Assembly (NCBI GenBank): GCA_916610825.1
Contig: OU744449.1
Span: 18,693,344 to 18,757,343, forward strand
Length of the DNA: 64,000 bases
From: Haliclystus octoradiatus
Taxonomy: Eukaryota; Cnidaria; Staurozoa; Stauromedusae; Haliclystidae
Direction of reading: 5' to 3'
Shown: piece after piece, positions 23,245 through 49,790 of the stretch
Numbering within the stretch: position 1 is the stretch's first letter
How the letters are laid out: each line of letters starts with the position of its first letter
Made by a program: the position numbers and the translations under genes
Notes under the pieces: model-generated
Databases searched by the model: none
Seen by the model: the letters and a program-made list of their open reading frames with translations, nothing else
Told to the model about the DNA's origin: nothing

Positions 23245-24696
23245 TAGCCTGCGCGCAGACCTTACTTGGAGTGTCATAATTAAAAGCTATTGTGATTTCA
23301 ACCAATCGTTGTTGAGTACAGCATATCTTGTACTGGTCAATGATTGGTTGATGTTTTCAGCCGTTGTTTAGCAAATAAATTTACATCAAACATTCAAAAT
23401 TGTCTTTGCATCAACGTGTACGATCGATGATAAACAATTTACGCAGTTTACGGAACGGGATTAACAAGATGTTATCATGTTCTCGTTGGTTTACATAGTT
23501 ATCAAATATAAGAAAGGTTTTCAAGCTTAATTTTATTTGGACTGCCGTGTTTACTGTTTACAAATATTTCAAAAAATTTACTTGAAAGCAACTGATTAAT
23601 AAAACAGTAGTGTGAGTTGTGAATATTTTTAGTGAGGCGTATCGAATATGAAGTGATTCAATTTATTCCAAACACGTTCAAAACTCGATGGTAATATGTT
23701 AAAACAAAATACTCTAACGTCTTCATCAATTTGAATATTCTTCTTGAATAAACGAAACCGTTTTTCTTTCAACAACTTTTCTTATGAATAAAGTAAACAT
23801 TTTGTAAATATTAAGGAACACAAATCACAATAAAATATACAAACCCGACAAGCAAGATGACTCGGAACGTCTTTTGCGTGTTTGAATGGCAAATACAAAT
23901 CCTCCTAGTTAGCATAACAAAGGGGCTCTCAAGTTACGCGCCATTGATCCTATTTTGGGCTTCCGTTGCTATGACAATTAATTGATCGAACAAACATGAT
24001 GATTTGCTAATCGTTCGATTGATTTGGAACTTCGTTGAAGTTAATAAATATCTAATGTCAAACAGACAGTTTTAAATGATATTTCACTTGGCATTATAAC
24101 TTTCAAACCAATGCAAGAACGAACTCAAAAATCTCGATTTTTGATATTCAAAGAACTTTCTCCATATTGTTCAATGTCTTGTTCATTATTTCAAAGGAAA
24201 ATCGTGCTGCCATCACAACAGAATATTGCTTCGAAAATACAATATCATCCGTATGAAGAAAAGCACATCTAACTGTCAGACAATATTCTGATATTTCCAG
24301 AATGCATAATAAACCAAACAAATCAATCTTGAATGACCATAACAGATCAAGAATTGACTCAAAAATTGGCCGAATATTTGCCGAATATTCAACCGAATAC
24401 TAGACTTTTCTGGCCGAATATTACCTATTCGGCCGACGGCCGAATACCTGATTCGTGCATCCCTAGAAATAAGTAAATTAAACCTTTATAATATATTAAA
24501 AAGTATATTTTCTTGTTTCTGGATGTGTTGTTTTCACACAAATGGTTGGCATTGCAAAGGTATACGTTTCACGCAGAGAGTGTGTCCATCTTTTGGTCGT
24601 CTCAGCACTTCCTGTCAGAACAAGAGATTTCGCTCGGATGCGCAGACCTTACTAATGAGGAAGAAAGGTTTTCAAGTAAGGTCTGCGCACAGGCTA
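23245..24696. mobile_element. MULE-like non-autonomous element, long copy
   Basis: Ends TAGCCTGCGCGCAGACCTTA and, inverted, TAAGGTCTGCGCACAGGCTA match over about 24 bp. Flanks are GGCTCTACG (23236-23244) and GTCTCTACG (24697-24705), a 9-bp target duplication with one mismatch, as Mutator-like elements make. At about 23940-24000 the minus strand has TGTTCGATCAATTAATTGTC, also found inside the short copy at 48039-48419. No coding region; another element appears nested near its right end. Confidence 0.72.
24360..24468 (-). mobile_element. hAT-like element end, nested in the MULE-like element
   Basis: Repeats of GGCCGAATA end with GATTCGTGCATCCCTAG, the usual hAT terminus CTAGGGATGCACGAATC read backwards. 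The other end was not found. Confidence 0.45.
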
Positions 24697-24968
24697 GTCT
24701 CTACGCTGCTTCATGTGGCGCTATTTCAAATTATGTGCTCAAAAAGCAATATTTACGTTTTTGCTAGAGTAATTTGCAGCTCAATATATCGGTGTCACAA
24801 CAACGCTCAATGACAAAGATTGAAATAAATTTAGATGGCTCCATGCAGAGATCGAATGTAACTGTTGATAATGTCTATACATCTACCTCTATAGAGCAAC
24901 CACCTGTCTACAATGGTCACTATTGCAGTGTCTCAAATAGTGATTTCAATTCAACACAGTACACCAAT

Positions 24969-25796
24969 TAGGGGTGGGTCGATTCGGATTTTTTCGGGAT
25001 CAATTAATCGCGGACAAGAATCGATTAATCATTCGAAAACAATAGACCTATCTAGAGTTTATAGGTCATCAGCAGTTGAAAGCTTGAAAAAAGTTTTACT
25101 GCTTTTGTATTTCATTTCTTTGGAATTATTCATTACAAAGTTTACATTAATGACGTTTTCTTCAAATAAATAAAATGCATTCATTTCAAATGTGTTTGCG
25201 GGAATTTCAGTAAGTATGTTAATTTGTATTTTAGTAGGCCTATGTATTTTTTAGTTGCGTGTTTTTTATGTTTTTCGTAAGCGCTAGTAAATTTCGATGC
25301 CATTTTCTTCGTAGAGAAAAATAGAATATCATGCAAATGTTGAATCAATGATGAAGTTATTGATTATTCCAAAATGAATTGTGTTTATGTTTAGAATTAA
25401 GAGCACAAATCTGAATGATTTGAATTAAATTAAACTGTTCTTTCCCTCACATGTTTTCGAACATGTTTTTATCATAACGCTGGAAAGATGATGACCTTTT
25501 GATGATAACAATAGACAATATCAAATATGGTGTCAAATGGCATGGCAAATAATTACAGGAATTGAATTACAATGCTTTGCGATGTAAACAAACTTTTACG
25601 ACCTATTAAAAGAACGTTTAATTGCAAAGGAATAAATCAAAGAAGCTTTCTTTTCAATAAATAAGATCTACATTTACAAAGAACAGAACACAATATAAAT
25701 AATATACCATTTGTTTGTACAAAAAGACACTAGAGAAACAGTAAGTTTTTATTACAAAAACATAATCGATTATTCGATGAATCGGACCCATCCCTA
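24969..25796. mobile_element. hAT-like non-autonomous element, 828 bp
   Basis: Starts TAGGGGTGGGTCGATTCGG and ends CGGACCCATCCCTA, imperfect inverted repeats. The flanks ACACCAAT (24961-24968) and ACATCAAT (25797-25804) form an 8-bp duplication with one mismatch, diagnostic of hAT. The interior is AT-rich without a transposase. Confidence 0.82.
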
Positions 25797-26152
25797 ACAT
25801 CAATGCTACCTGTATGTGATGATAACTGACAGTTTATCTAATAGTCATTCCGTAAGCACATTGTTTATTTGAGGGACGTAATGAATTCACAGGCCGATGC
25901 AAAGAACATGTGTGCACAAACAAGGAATTGAGCTGCGTCATAACAAGAATCTGAACACAAAATAGATTTATGGAAAGCTGTACTTTAAAGTTTAACTGAC
26001 TAACCCCCCCCCCCCACAAGATTGATAACATCTGCTGATCTGGATAAGAAGAAAGAGGACTCACCGATAGTGATGGATCCGTTTACAGATTTATTTAATT
26101 TATTAAAAACTGTTAATTGATTTGATAGGTTACATATATATGCCAATAAGTA

Positions 26153-42156
<16,004 letters not shown>

Positions 42157-42268
42157 TAAAAAAAAACATCAAACAGACAATATAAATGTTTGTTGCAATA
42201 CTCTTCATTATAAATATACCATGATACATATAATAGTAACAATAACAATAGTAACAGGTGGGAATGGT

Positions 42269-42274
42269 TTTATT
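42269..42274 (-). terminator. candidate PSMD10 poly(A) signal
   Basis: AATAAA on the minus strand about 90 bp past the PSMD10 stop, between the two convergent genes. Confidence 0.4.
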
Positions 42275-42361
42275 ATAAATACAAGTCAACAGATGTCAAG
42301 AATAGCGAATATTTATAATAAACTATTAAAACTATTAAATATACATTATTTGCATGTCATC

Positions 42362-42421
42362 TCATTGCATAAGTTTTTCTTGTATTCGAGATGGTGCCAT
42401 TTCATATGGTGTTTTCTTGGC
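42362..42421 (-). CDS. PSMD10: PSMD10 last exon
   Basis: 19 codons and TGA: AKKTPYEMAPSRIQEKLMQ, preceded by TTTTAG. Confidence 0.88.
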   Translation of the reverse strand, partial: AKKTPYEMAPSRIQEKLMQ

Positions 42422-45400
42422 CTAAAAGCAAATAAAGTAGAATCAGATTCAAGATCTTATGTTGCATTGTTGTTCCTCGTTTAGCAATTCATGTTTTAAA
42501 ATGTTTTAATTTGCTGTACTAAATCTGAAGGTGCACACATGTAACTCTCATGATTAACGCAATCATTTCATATGTTGTACATCTGATGAGAACTGTAGAA
42601 TTATGTTGAAGAAATAATAATAACAACGTAGGTTGAATTGATTTGTATATTTCTTCTTATGAATAATAATATTAATTCCAAGTTGACATGTTGATAGTAG
42701 ACTGTACATTCAGTTCTCATAGTTTCATAGTTTTCATTTACTGTATTTATAGTGTTTAGATAAATGCTAGAAGCTGCTAGATCATGCATGGTCATTGTGA
42801 GTCATGCGGGGAGTCATGTAGGTTCTCCTATGTTCTAGAATGTTCTAGATGGTTCAGGAAGGTTCCTACATAACTCCCCCCGCTAGATGGCGGAGCCATA
42901 AATAAAAATGCATGATATAGGCTAAAAATGAGAAATATTAATGCTTTAATATATGCTAAATTGTAAATAATAAATGTAGGTAAATATAAATGTAAGTAAT
43001 TATGGTATAGTAGAAGCTATTAATGAAGGTTTTAGATATGCTTATAGACTAATTGCATAACAGTTAATGAGAAAATCCATTACAATTTTGGTGCATACCA
43101 ATTTGTTTAATTGCGTTGGATTTCCAGAAAAAGAAATTTTCATACAAGTGTTATATTTGGTTTAATTTCAGTTTCTTCTATGAGCTTGGTAATCTTCAAT
43201 GTTTCTTTTATAGTCATATTTTTTTGCTTGTGAGTTTGATGAATTCAGTATTTTCTTGAGTTGTTGCTTATTCTTGTGTGCTTGATTAATTCAGTATTTT
43301 CTTGAGTTGTTGCTTATTCTTGTATGTTTGATGAATTCAGTATTTTCATGAGTTGTTGCTTATTCTTGTGTGTTCAATTTTAAACTCTGTTGTGTGTTCT
43401 TGTGTGTTTCTTAGTTCATTTAGTATTCTTAGTGTGTTCATTGTGTTTCAATGTTCTTAGTTGAATGTTGAATGTTTCAATATTTAAAAGTTTTATGATG
43501 TTGGAATGTCCAATGTTTAGTGTTCAATATTTAAAAGTTCGAAAATATTGGAATGTTCAATGGTTTATGTTCAGTATTTTAAAATCTTACTTTTTTAGTT
43601 CAGTCTCTTCAGTTTTGGGTAATCCAATTCCTTGTGTTCAGTTCCATTTCTTGTGTTTATTTCCATTTCTCGTGTGTAGTTCCATAGTTCCACTCTTGTG
43701 TTTAGTTCCATTTCTTGTGTTTAGTTCCATTTCTTGTGTTTTCTGCGTATTTTGATTAGTTACGTAAAATGCCATTGTTCTTCAGTGTGGAAATCAATCT
43801 AGTTATATTGTTTTGATGCCGCGGTCGTGAATAAAATGTTGTGTTCAATTCCATGTTGTAATAAAATACTTTCAGATTTTAAATTGTGTTGTAAAGTCTT
43901 GAAGATTATTCATAATTAGTTGTTATTGTAATTCGACGGACCAATTGATGAGTTGTTCTTATAATTCGACGGACCAATTGATGAGAACTGTAGAATTATG
44001 TTGAAGAAATAATAATAACAACGTAGGTTGAATTGATTTGTATATTTCTTCTTATGAATAATAATATTAATTCCAAGTTGACATGTTGATAGTAGACTGT
44101 ACATTCAGTTCTCATAGTTTCATAGTTTTCATTTACTGTATTTATAGTGTTTAGATAAATGCTAGAAGCTGCTAGATCATGCATGGTCATTGTGAGTCAT
44201 GCGGGGAGTCATGTAGGTTCTCCTATGTTCTAGAATGTTCTAGATGGTTCAGGAAGGTTCCTACACATCTATAACTGCATTAACTAATTCCAACTTTAAC
44301 ATGTTCTGACCTTATTCAATGAATCTTTCTGAGCACCAGCCTTGATTAACATGTGAATAACATCCTCTCTTTCTTCTTCGCATGCCATGTGCCTTATTAA
44401 AAAAAATAGTAATTATTATATCAATAAAAAGAAATCACCTGGACGTTTCTTGCTACAGTGTAACTGCAATTCAGTTAAGTGAAATTATTTGCAACCTTGC
44501 CATGAGCTTAGAACACACACATGCATACTTTCACATTCCTAGGTATAGATATTTACCAAATACGTAAACATTCACATTAATTTTGCAGAATATTGATCAT
44601 CTCTATTGTTGAGAGTTGAAGAATGCTTGATTGTTGTACAGTAACTTTCCGTGATTCCACAACTAGCACATTATTCTACACAGTATTCACTTACAAGGGT
44701 GTGTTGCCTTCAATGTCTTGTAATGAAAGTTGCACTTTAGCTTCAAGTAATGCCTGCACCACGGATTTGTTACCTCTAGAAATGTAAACAAATTAATTTG
44801 TAACATTAAAGGCTACACACATTTATCATATACTGTAGGATAGCTACTGAAAGAATAGAGGGTATTGATTACACTGGCACTCAACGTATACCCCCTCAAA
44901 AATGGGTATACCTCCTATCTTAATTATAAATGTCACTAGACAACCTGTGACATTAGGTAACACCGTACTTCATGAACATAAAAATATACAACCCTGTAGC
45001 TGTGGATTAATATTTTAAAACTATTGAGCTAAAGGGCTAAACAGAGGTATAGTGACCAGTACAAAATGTCTTAAGACCGCCACAAGAGCAAAGTTACACA
45101 CGTGCAAAATTTCTGGGATTATTGGTTTTTATGCCTCCTTTGTTCCGCATTATGCTATTATTGCTAAGCCCCTTTCAGATAAATTACAGAAGGGCATAGA
45201 ATGGTGTTGGTCAGTTGACAATGCAATCACATGCCTGTAGCCGATGATATCATGCATGGAACATGTAGAAGATAAATAATGAGGGATGACCTAATATATG
45301 TATCAGTATGTAAGTAAATGAGGTCGATCTTGATTCAATATCAATTTCTTCAAAGTAAAAAAGAAACATCGTAATTGAACATAGCAGTCAATTCAATTCT

Positions 45401-47567
45401 TGGTAAACAAAATTGATCAACAGATGTGAGCTGTTTAATTTTCAAATTGTACGTAACTTGCAGAGAGAACGCCGATCTAACTAACGGACATCCTTTAGAA
45501 TAAGATTTGAGTCTGAACTAAAATAGTGTTTGTTTATAGAAAAATGTTTGATATCGCTGAGACGTAATTTTGTGAATACAAATCAGTATTCCACTTCCTC
45601 AGCAAGATATTTTACAATCTTTTTTTTGAATTCATAACGACAAAGGGACCCGGCTTGATATTCTGTTTCTCAAACATACCAAACACCCCTGTGAAAACAA
45701 TTCATGAGAAAATTCAATATAATTTGGCCGTTTAATGTTCATGAACTGTTCATGAACTGATAATGAACTGTTCAAAATCTGTTTTAGATGAGTGGCTCTT
45801 TCGCTGAGAGCAATGATGTTAAATGCTCTTTATTGATCTCAGCCGCGACACTGCAGATCAAATTCAACAGATTTCATGGCAAATACTTTTTTAGCAGGTG
45901 ATATATCACATCCCTTTCTCGAGTTTGCTCAGTATTCTGCAAACATTGCTTGCATTTTTTCTGGGAAAACATTTATCTTTAAAATAAAAACATATACATA
46001 TGGTTGTTTTATTCTATTTTATTATTTTTAAGTTTCTGATGGCCATCCAAAGTGTGAAAGTTACATTAACAAAATGTGTATCTTTGACTTCTCTATTTAT
46101 ATGGACATAGTCATAGTTAATTATTAGCATTATTTTGCAGCAGAAACTTTCAGTGTTTGTAGCATTATGGTTTACTGAAATTGATAAAACCGTTGAACTC
46201 TCATTGAACGCTTAATTTTATCAACTATTTACAGACAGTTCATGAACCAGTTCATGATTTTTGGGAAGGTTCATGAACTGTCAACCAAAACTTGAGTTCA
46301 TGAACTAGATAGCAATAAAAGTATGAGGATGCAAAATGTGGTAATTGATAATATATTTTCAAATCTTTGGGTTAAACACCGAGTAACATAGAAAATTGTG
46401 TAAAATTTAATGTCTTACTTTGAAGCTGCTCTGTGTAATGGCGATGCATATGTAGTTTTGTCTTGGATGTTACAATCTGTTCTACTTGTTATCAAAAGTT
46501 GAACGATCTATGCCCAGTAAACGGAAAACAACATATATTAATAATCAAGATAATAAAGAACATTTGCATCAGTATGTGTCTACGTATTAATTGTGCAATA
46601 AAAGTGAGCGATAGAATACATATTATCTGAGCTTTTGACATGTCTCAATGTCATCTTCATAAATTTATTTCGAAAGAAAATTTAAAATTAGTAATTAGAT
46701 AATTTTTCTTTTTAAATTAATTTCTGAAGATGACAGAAGCTATGACGTAAGCTCAAAGAACGTCTATTTTATCGCTCACTTTCATTACACAATAAAGAAC
46801 ATCAGCCAAATATTTCATTATACGGAGTAGTTACAGATTCAATTGACTTCAGGCAAGCGAGAGATAGAGTAGACACTGGACAGGTTTAAATTGTATTTAT
46901 AATTGAAAAAACAATAATCTCCATCATCTATTGGAATTTGAAGCTCTAGACTGTTGATTGCGTTGTGCTGCACACTCAGCAGGCCAACAGAATTTTAACT
47001 GTCAATACCTGATGGACAATGAAATATTTGTGATCATTGCGATATAAAATTTTACGTCCTGTTGTCGTACATAGAAAAAATCAACATATTATGTAGATGA
47101 ATGTTTAACAATAAACATGGTGTAAACGTGTTTACTCTCTCTTTCAATTGACTGAAGAAGATTTGAGAATTTATCAAAACCGTCGCAAATTAACATGGAT
47201 TTGATGGATGTTTTGCTGCTCAGATAATTAAAGTCGATTTTACGCACCTCTTGCTCAATAACATAAAATTACTTTGCAAAATGTCAATCACTACAGAAGT
47301 ATGAAGCAAAGTACAGCATAGAAGAGTAGTACAGTCAAAATTTTAATAATATGACCAACTTTATACAAGAGCACTTGGCCATTCAGCAATCTCTGAAAAA
47401 TCCCTATTGTTAGATCTCACCTCAATATGATTTCTAGAGGCAGCGTAATGAAGAGGTGATTGACCAGTCATATTAACCACAGAGGGATTGGCACCTTTCT
47501 TGATTAATTCTTTGGCTATTTCAAAATGGCCACATGAGGAGGCTATCATCAAAGGCGTCCACCCAGA
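42362..47567 (-). CDS. PSMD10: gankyrin, 26S proteasome assembly chaperone (C-terminal part of gene)
   Basis: Five minus-strand exons: 47567-47421, 46507-46419, 44775-44695, 44392-44311, 42421-42362, with phases that join correctly. The product is a run of ankyrin repeats: SGWTPLMIASSCGHFEIAKE, TGQSPLHYAASRNHIEIVQL, TYASPLHRAASKGNKSVVQA, IEGNTPLHMACEEEREDVIH, then KKTPYEMAPSRIQEKLMQ. Order and spacing match human PSMD10 repeats 3-7, down to the tail (EKTPLQVAKGGL...). Gankyrin chaperones RPT3 during assembly of the proteasome base and binds RB and MDM2 in vertebrates. The exons for repeats 1-2 and the start codon were not found to the right. Confidence 0.93.
42584..44265. mobile_element. non-autonomous LTR element (TRIM/LARD-like), structurally whole
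   Basis: Two 287-bp direct repeats (42584-42870 and 43979-44265) begin TGATGAGAACTG and end GGTTCCTACA, so TG...CA. They look identical to each other. CATC flanks both sides (42580-42583, 44266-44269). The 1.1-kb interior has no gene, but has three roughly 65-bp tandem units at about 43230-43380 (TTCAGTATTTTCTTGAGTTG). Structurally whole but carrying no proteins; young by LTR identity. Lies in the last PSMD10 intron. Confidence 0.88.
44311..44392 (-). CDS. PSMD10: PSMD10 exon, ankyrin repeat 7
   Basis: 82 nt: HMACEEEREDVIHMLIKAGA then QKDSLNK, with a GTCAGA donor, weaker than the others. Confidence 0.9.
44695..44775 (-). CDS. PSMD10: PSMD10 exon, ankyrin repeat 6
   Basis: 81 nt: GNKSVVQALLEAKVQLSLQD then IEGNTP and two bases of L, with GTAAGT donor. 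Confidence 0.93.
45106..45227 (+). mobile_element. Gypsy-type fossil fragment
   Basis: About 120 bp almost identical to 49837-49958 of the Gypsy fossil further right (end of the RT region, GFYASFVPHYAIIAKPLSDK). Nothing else of the element is present. Lies in a PSMD10 intron, on the opposite strand. Confidence 0.8.
45700..45775. repeat. TTCATGAA cluster
   Basis: Contains GTTCATGAACTGTTCATGAA and related words, matching the motif of the 15040 minisatellite. PSMD10 intron. Confidence 0.7.
46030..46105 (+). repeat. degenerate relative of the hammerhead palindrome (one arm)
   Basis: TTTCTGATGGCCATCCAAAG, then TGTGAAAGTTACATTAACAA, then AATGTGTATCTTTGACTTCT aligns with the right arm of 41838-41926. 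The core is changed (CTGATGG) and stem III is lost, so it should not cleave. Confidence 0.6.
46180..46312. repeat. TTCATGAA cluster
   Basis: Several AGTTCATGAACT words within 130 bp, of the same family as at 15040, 32340 and 45700. PSMD10 intron. Confidence 0.7.
46419..46507 (-). CDS. PSMD10: PSMD10 exon, ankyrin repeat 5
   Basis: 89 nt: IVQLLITSRTDCNIQDKTTY then ASPLHRAAS and two bases, with GTAAGA donor. Human counterpart: IAVMLLEGGANPDAKDHYEA. Confidence 0.92.
46591..46794. repeat. foldback made of Penelope-like 3' tails
   Basis: Arms of about 95 bp. The right arm (CTGAAGATGACAGAAG, then CGTCTATTTTATCG) matches the tail of the Penelope-like element at 3746-3800 (CTGAAGATGACATAAG, then CGTCTATTTTATCG). 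The left arm is its complement. PSMD10 intron just before exon 46419-46507 in transcription order. Confidence 0.8.
47421..47567 (-). CDS. PSMD10: PSMD10 exon, ankyrin repeats 3-4
   Basis: 49 codons, phase 0 at both ends, TTGCAG acceptor and GAG/GTGAGA donor. Contains SGWTPLMIASSCGHFEIAKE and GQSPLHYAASRNHIE. Confidence 0.95.
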
Positions 47568-48038
47568 CTGCAAATACACAAAAAATAAAATAATTCACAT
47601 TCATTAAAACATTATTAAATATAATATTGTCGTTGTTAAAGTGCGAAGTAAGCAGATTTTCCCCACTGTCCAGAGGTCTTTTGCTAATGGAAATTGCTAA
47701 TATAGATATGACTTTTTGGTTTGGTACTGGCAGGAAGTAATCCTCTTGTTGATATTTTGCATGCATTCACATGTCTGGAGAATTACATGCTGAATTCTAC
47801 AGTATCAATAGAATTAGCAAAATCATTCAACTGTTTTCAGACACATTTAACCATTGATAAAAAACGACACAATAATCAAGCATGCCACTGATTAGCTGCT
47901 GGTAATTAACAAAAATGATCAAGACATTAAGAAACTTGTTTGCGGGTATATATGAGTTACTAATTCACAGGTTGCATTTAAACTTTTATTTAAGAGCAGT
48001 TGTCTCTTTGGAAAAAGGTAAAATGCCAAGCAGTTACC

Positions 48039-48419
48039 TAGTCTGCGTTACAGACCGCAATTCATTCAAGAAAGAATAGGGTCTGTGTGATTAGAGCAAA
48101 TCCCTGTCAAGCCACTTCACAAAAACCTGAAGCGGAAGTTTCTGATCGATGCATGGTAAATCTATTGTTCTCAGTGGATAAATTCATCACCTCTGTTCGA
48201 TCAATTAATTGTCACAGCTACAAAGCCTAAAATAGAACTTATTGTAATCATGTCAACTGAAGTAAACAAAGTAATGTGAGAATCCCGGTGAGAATCATCT
48301 TAATCTTACATAATTATGTGACATCAATCTTATTCTGATACGAGGCCCGGACAGAGAAGCGAGCCATTCACGCAGACCCTATTCTTTCGTGAATGAATCG
48401 CGGTCTGTAACACAGGCTA
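48039..48419. mobile_element. MULE-like MITE with 9-bp target duplication
   Basis: Inverted ends of about 50 bp (TAGTCTGCGTTACAGACCGC against TAGCCTGTGTTACAGACCGC) and GCAGTTACC exactly repeated at 48030-48038 and 48420-48428. The interior shares TGTTCGATCAATTAATTGTC with the 23245-24696 element. Confidence 0.87.
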
Positions 48420-48428
48420 GCAGTTACC

Positions 48429-49309
48429 CAGGCTGAGACTGCTATATCAAGTGATGGGGTCCTCAATGTTGTCAATTTGATTTGCGCATGTAGATTTTGG
48501 AACACCAAACATTTACCATGTAGGCATAACAAGGGGTTGGCAGCATTCCTAGTGAAGCGTCCACTCACAGTTGACACAGGGAATGATGCCTATCGACACT
48601 GTTGGGAATGAAATTCGAGAAAATGAAACTATTCAAAATGATGCTACTGAAATTTTTTATCCCCTATTGAGGATACAGATTTTATCGCAACGTTTGATGG
48701 TTTTAAATGGATGGTTAAGCGGAAATTAACCTATTGTGTCAATCAATTGTTTAATAAAACATGCTGTCTAATATGGCAACAGTATCTGGAACATTTCATG
48801 ACGAGTTAAAATAAATTGATGGTGTTGCACCAGAGGTATTTTCCATTGTATGTTTTTCATCCATTTTAGTAAATAGCTTGATTCAAATCTTGAGGTGGTG
48901 TAGAATAATTAGCATAAATAACACCTTTGTGTTATATTAAATATATTGTTATGTCTGGCAAGACATCTGATAGAAAGCGCAGTGTTGCACATGTCAATGC
49001 CTGTGGTTATTATCATTAAGTTGATAGATGTAGTTGCATTACTGAAAATACATATTACACAATATGGCGCAGTTGATAGTCATCAGTCATCAAATTCTTT
49101 AAATTGTGTTAGAGCTGAGTAACAATTGCTTGGGAATTTTATTGATTTGCTCAAGATAATTTATTATTTCAATTATTTTATATATATATATATATATACA
49201 AATTACTTCCGCTAAATTATGCATCAAGTTAAACAATTAAAACCAACTTTCTTCTGGGATTGACCTGATCTCTTACGCATTTATCAAAACGTTCGCTGAT
49301 CAACTATGC
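48429..49309. other. no gene recognised
   Basis: AT-rich sequence with a (TA)n run at about 49176-49198. No ankyrin coding or other exon seen. Presumed PSMD10 intron or upstream DNA. Confidence 0.45.
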
Positions 49310-49790
49310 TATCCATTATACGTATTGTTCAATTGTTCCCTGGATACATCTAGCTTACCTATGGACTGGCTCAAGTCAAACATCATCCCTCTTTCAAAGA
49401 CATCATTCCCATCTAGTAATCGAGCGTTGTATCGACCGGTTAGTTTAACATTGTGCGTATGTCGGCTGATGGAGCAATTACTTAAAGATGATTTAGTTAA
49501 TCATCTTGAAAATAGTGGTTTCATCAGTATATATCAGCACCGTTTTACATGCCTCAGATCAACAATAACACAACTGGTAGCAACTATAAATAATTAGGCC
49601 TTAAAATTAGATCGTCACGATGGTGTTGATGTTATATATTTAGATTGTGCTTTATCATCGTGTCTCATCCTAAACTATTACAGAAGTTGGATGCAGCTGG
49701 TGTCAAGGGTCGTCTTTATAATTGGATTAAGTGTTTATGACTGAACGATTACAAAGAACAATGGTAAATGGTGTGTCCAATGAATGAATG
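49310..49790 (+). mobile_element. old LINE, 5' portion (split by nested insertion)
   Basis: RT start: MDWLKSNIIPLSKT, YRPVSLTLCVCRLMEQLL, HRFTCLRSTITQLVATINN, then a motif-A-like DVIYLDCA and MTERLQRTMVNGVSN. It breaks off there; the expected continuation appears at 53713-53990. Confidence 0.7.

Noticed and set aside
24774-24971. 65-codon frame with a protein-like composition (YNGHYCSVSNSDFNS) just before the hAT-like element.
   Set aside because: No splice support, no recognised family, and it ends at the target duplication; left unannotated.
42584-42870. Reading the two 287-bp repeats as a plain segmental duplication.
   Set aside because: TG...CA ends and matching CATC flanks fit LTRs better.
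48368-48577. 69-residue minus-strand frame upstream of the PSMD10 exon, tested as a missing ankyrin exon.
   Set aside because: No ankyrin pattern (no TPLH or GH..I..LL), and half of it lies inside the MULE-like MITE.
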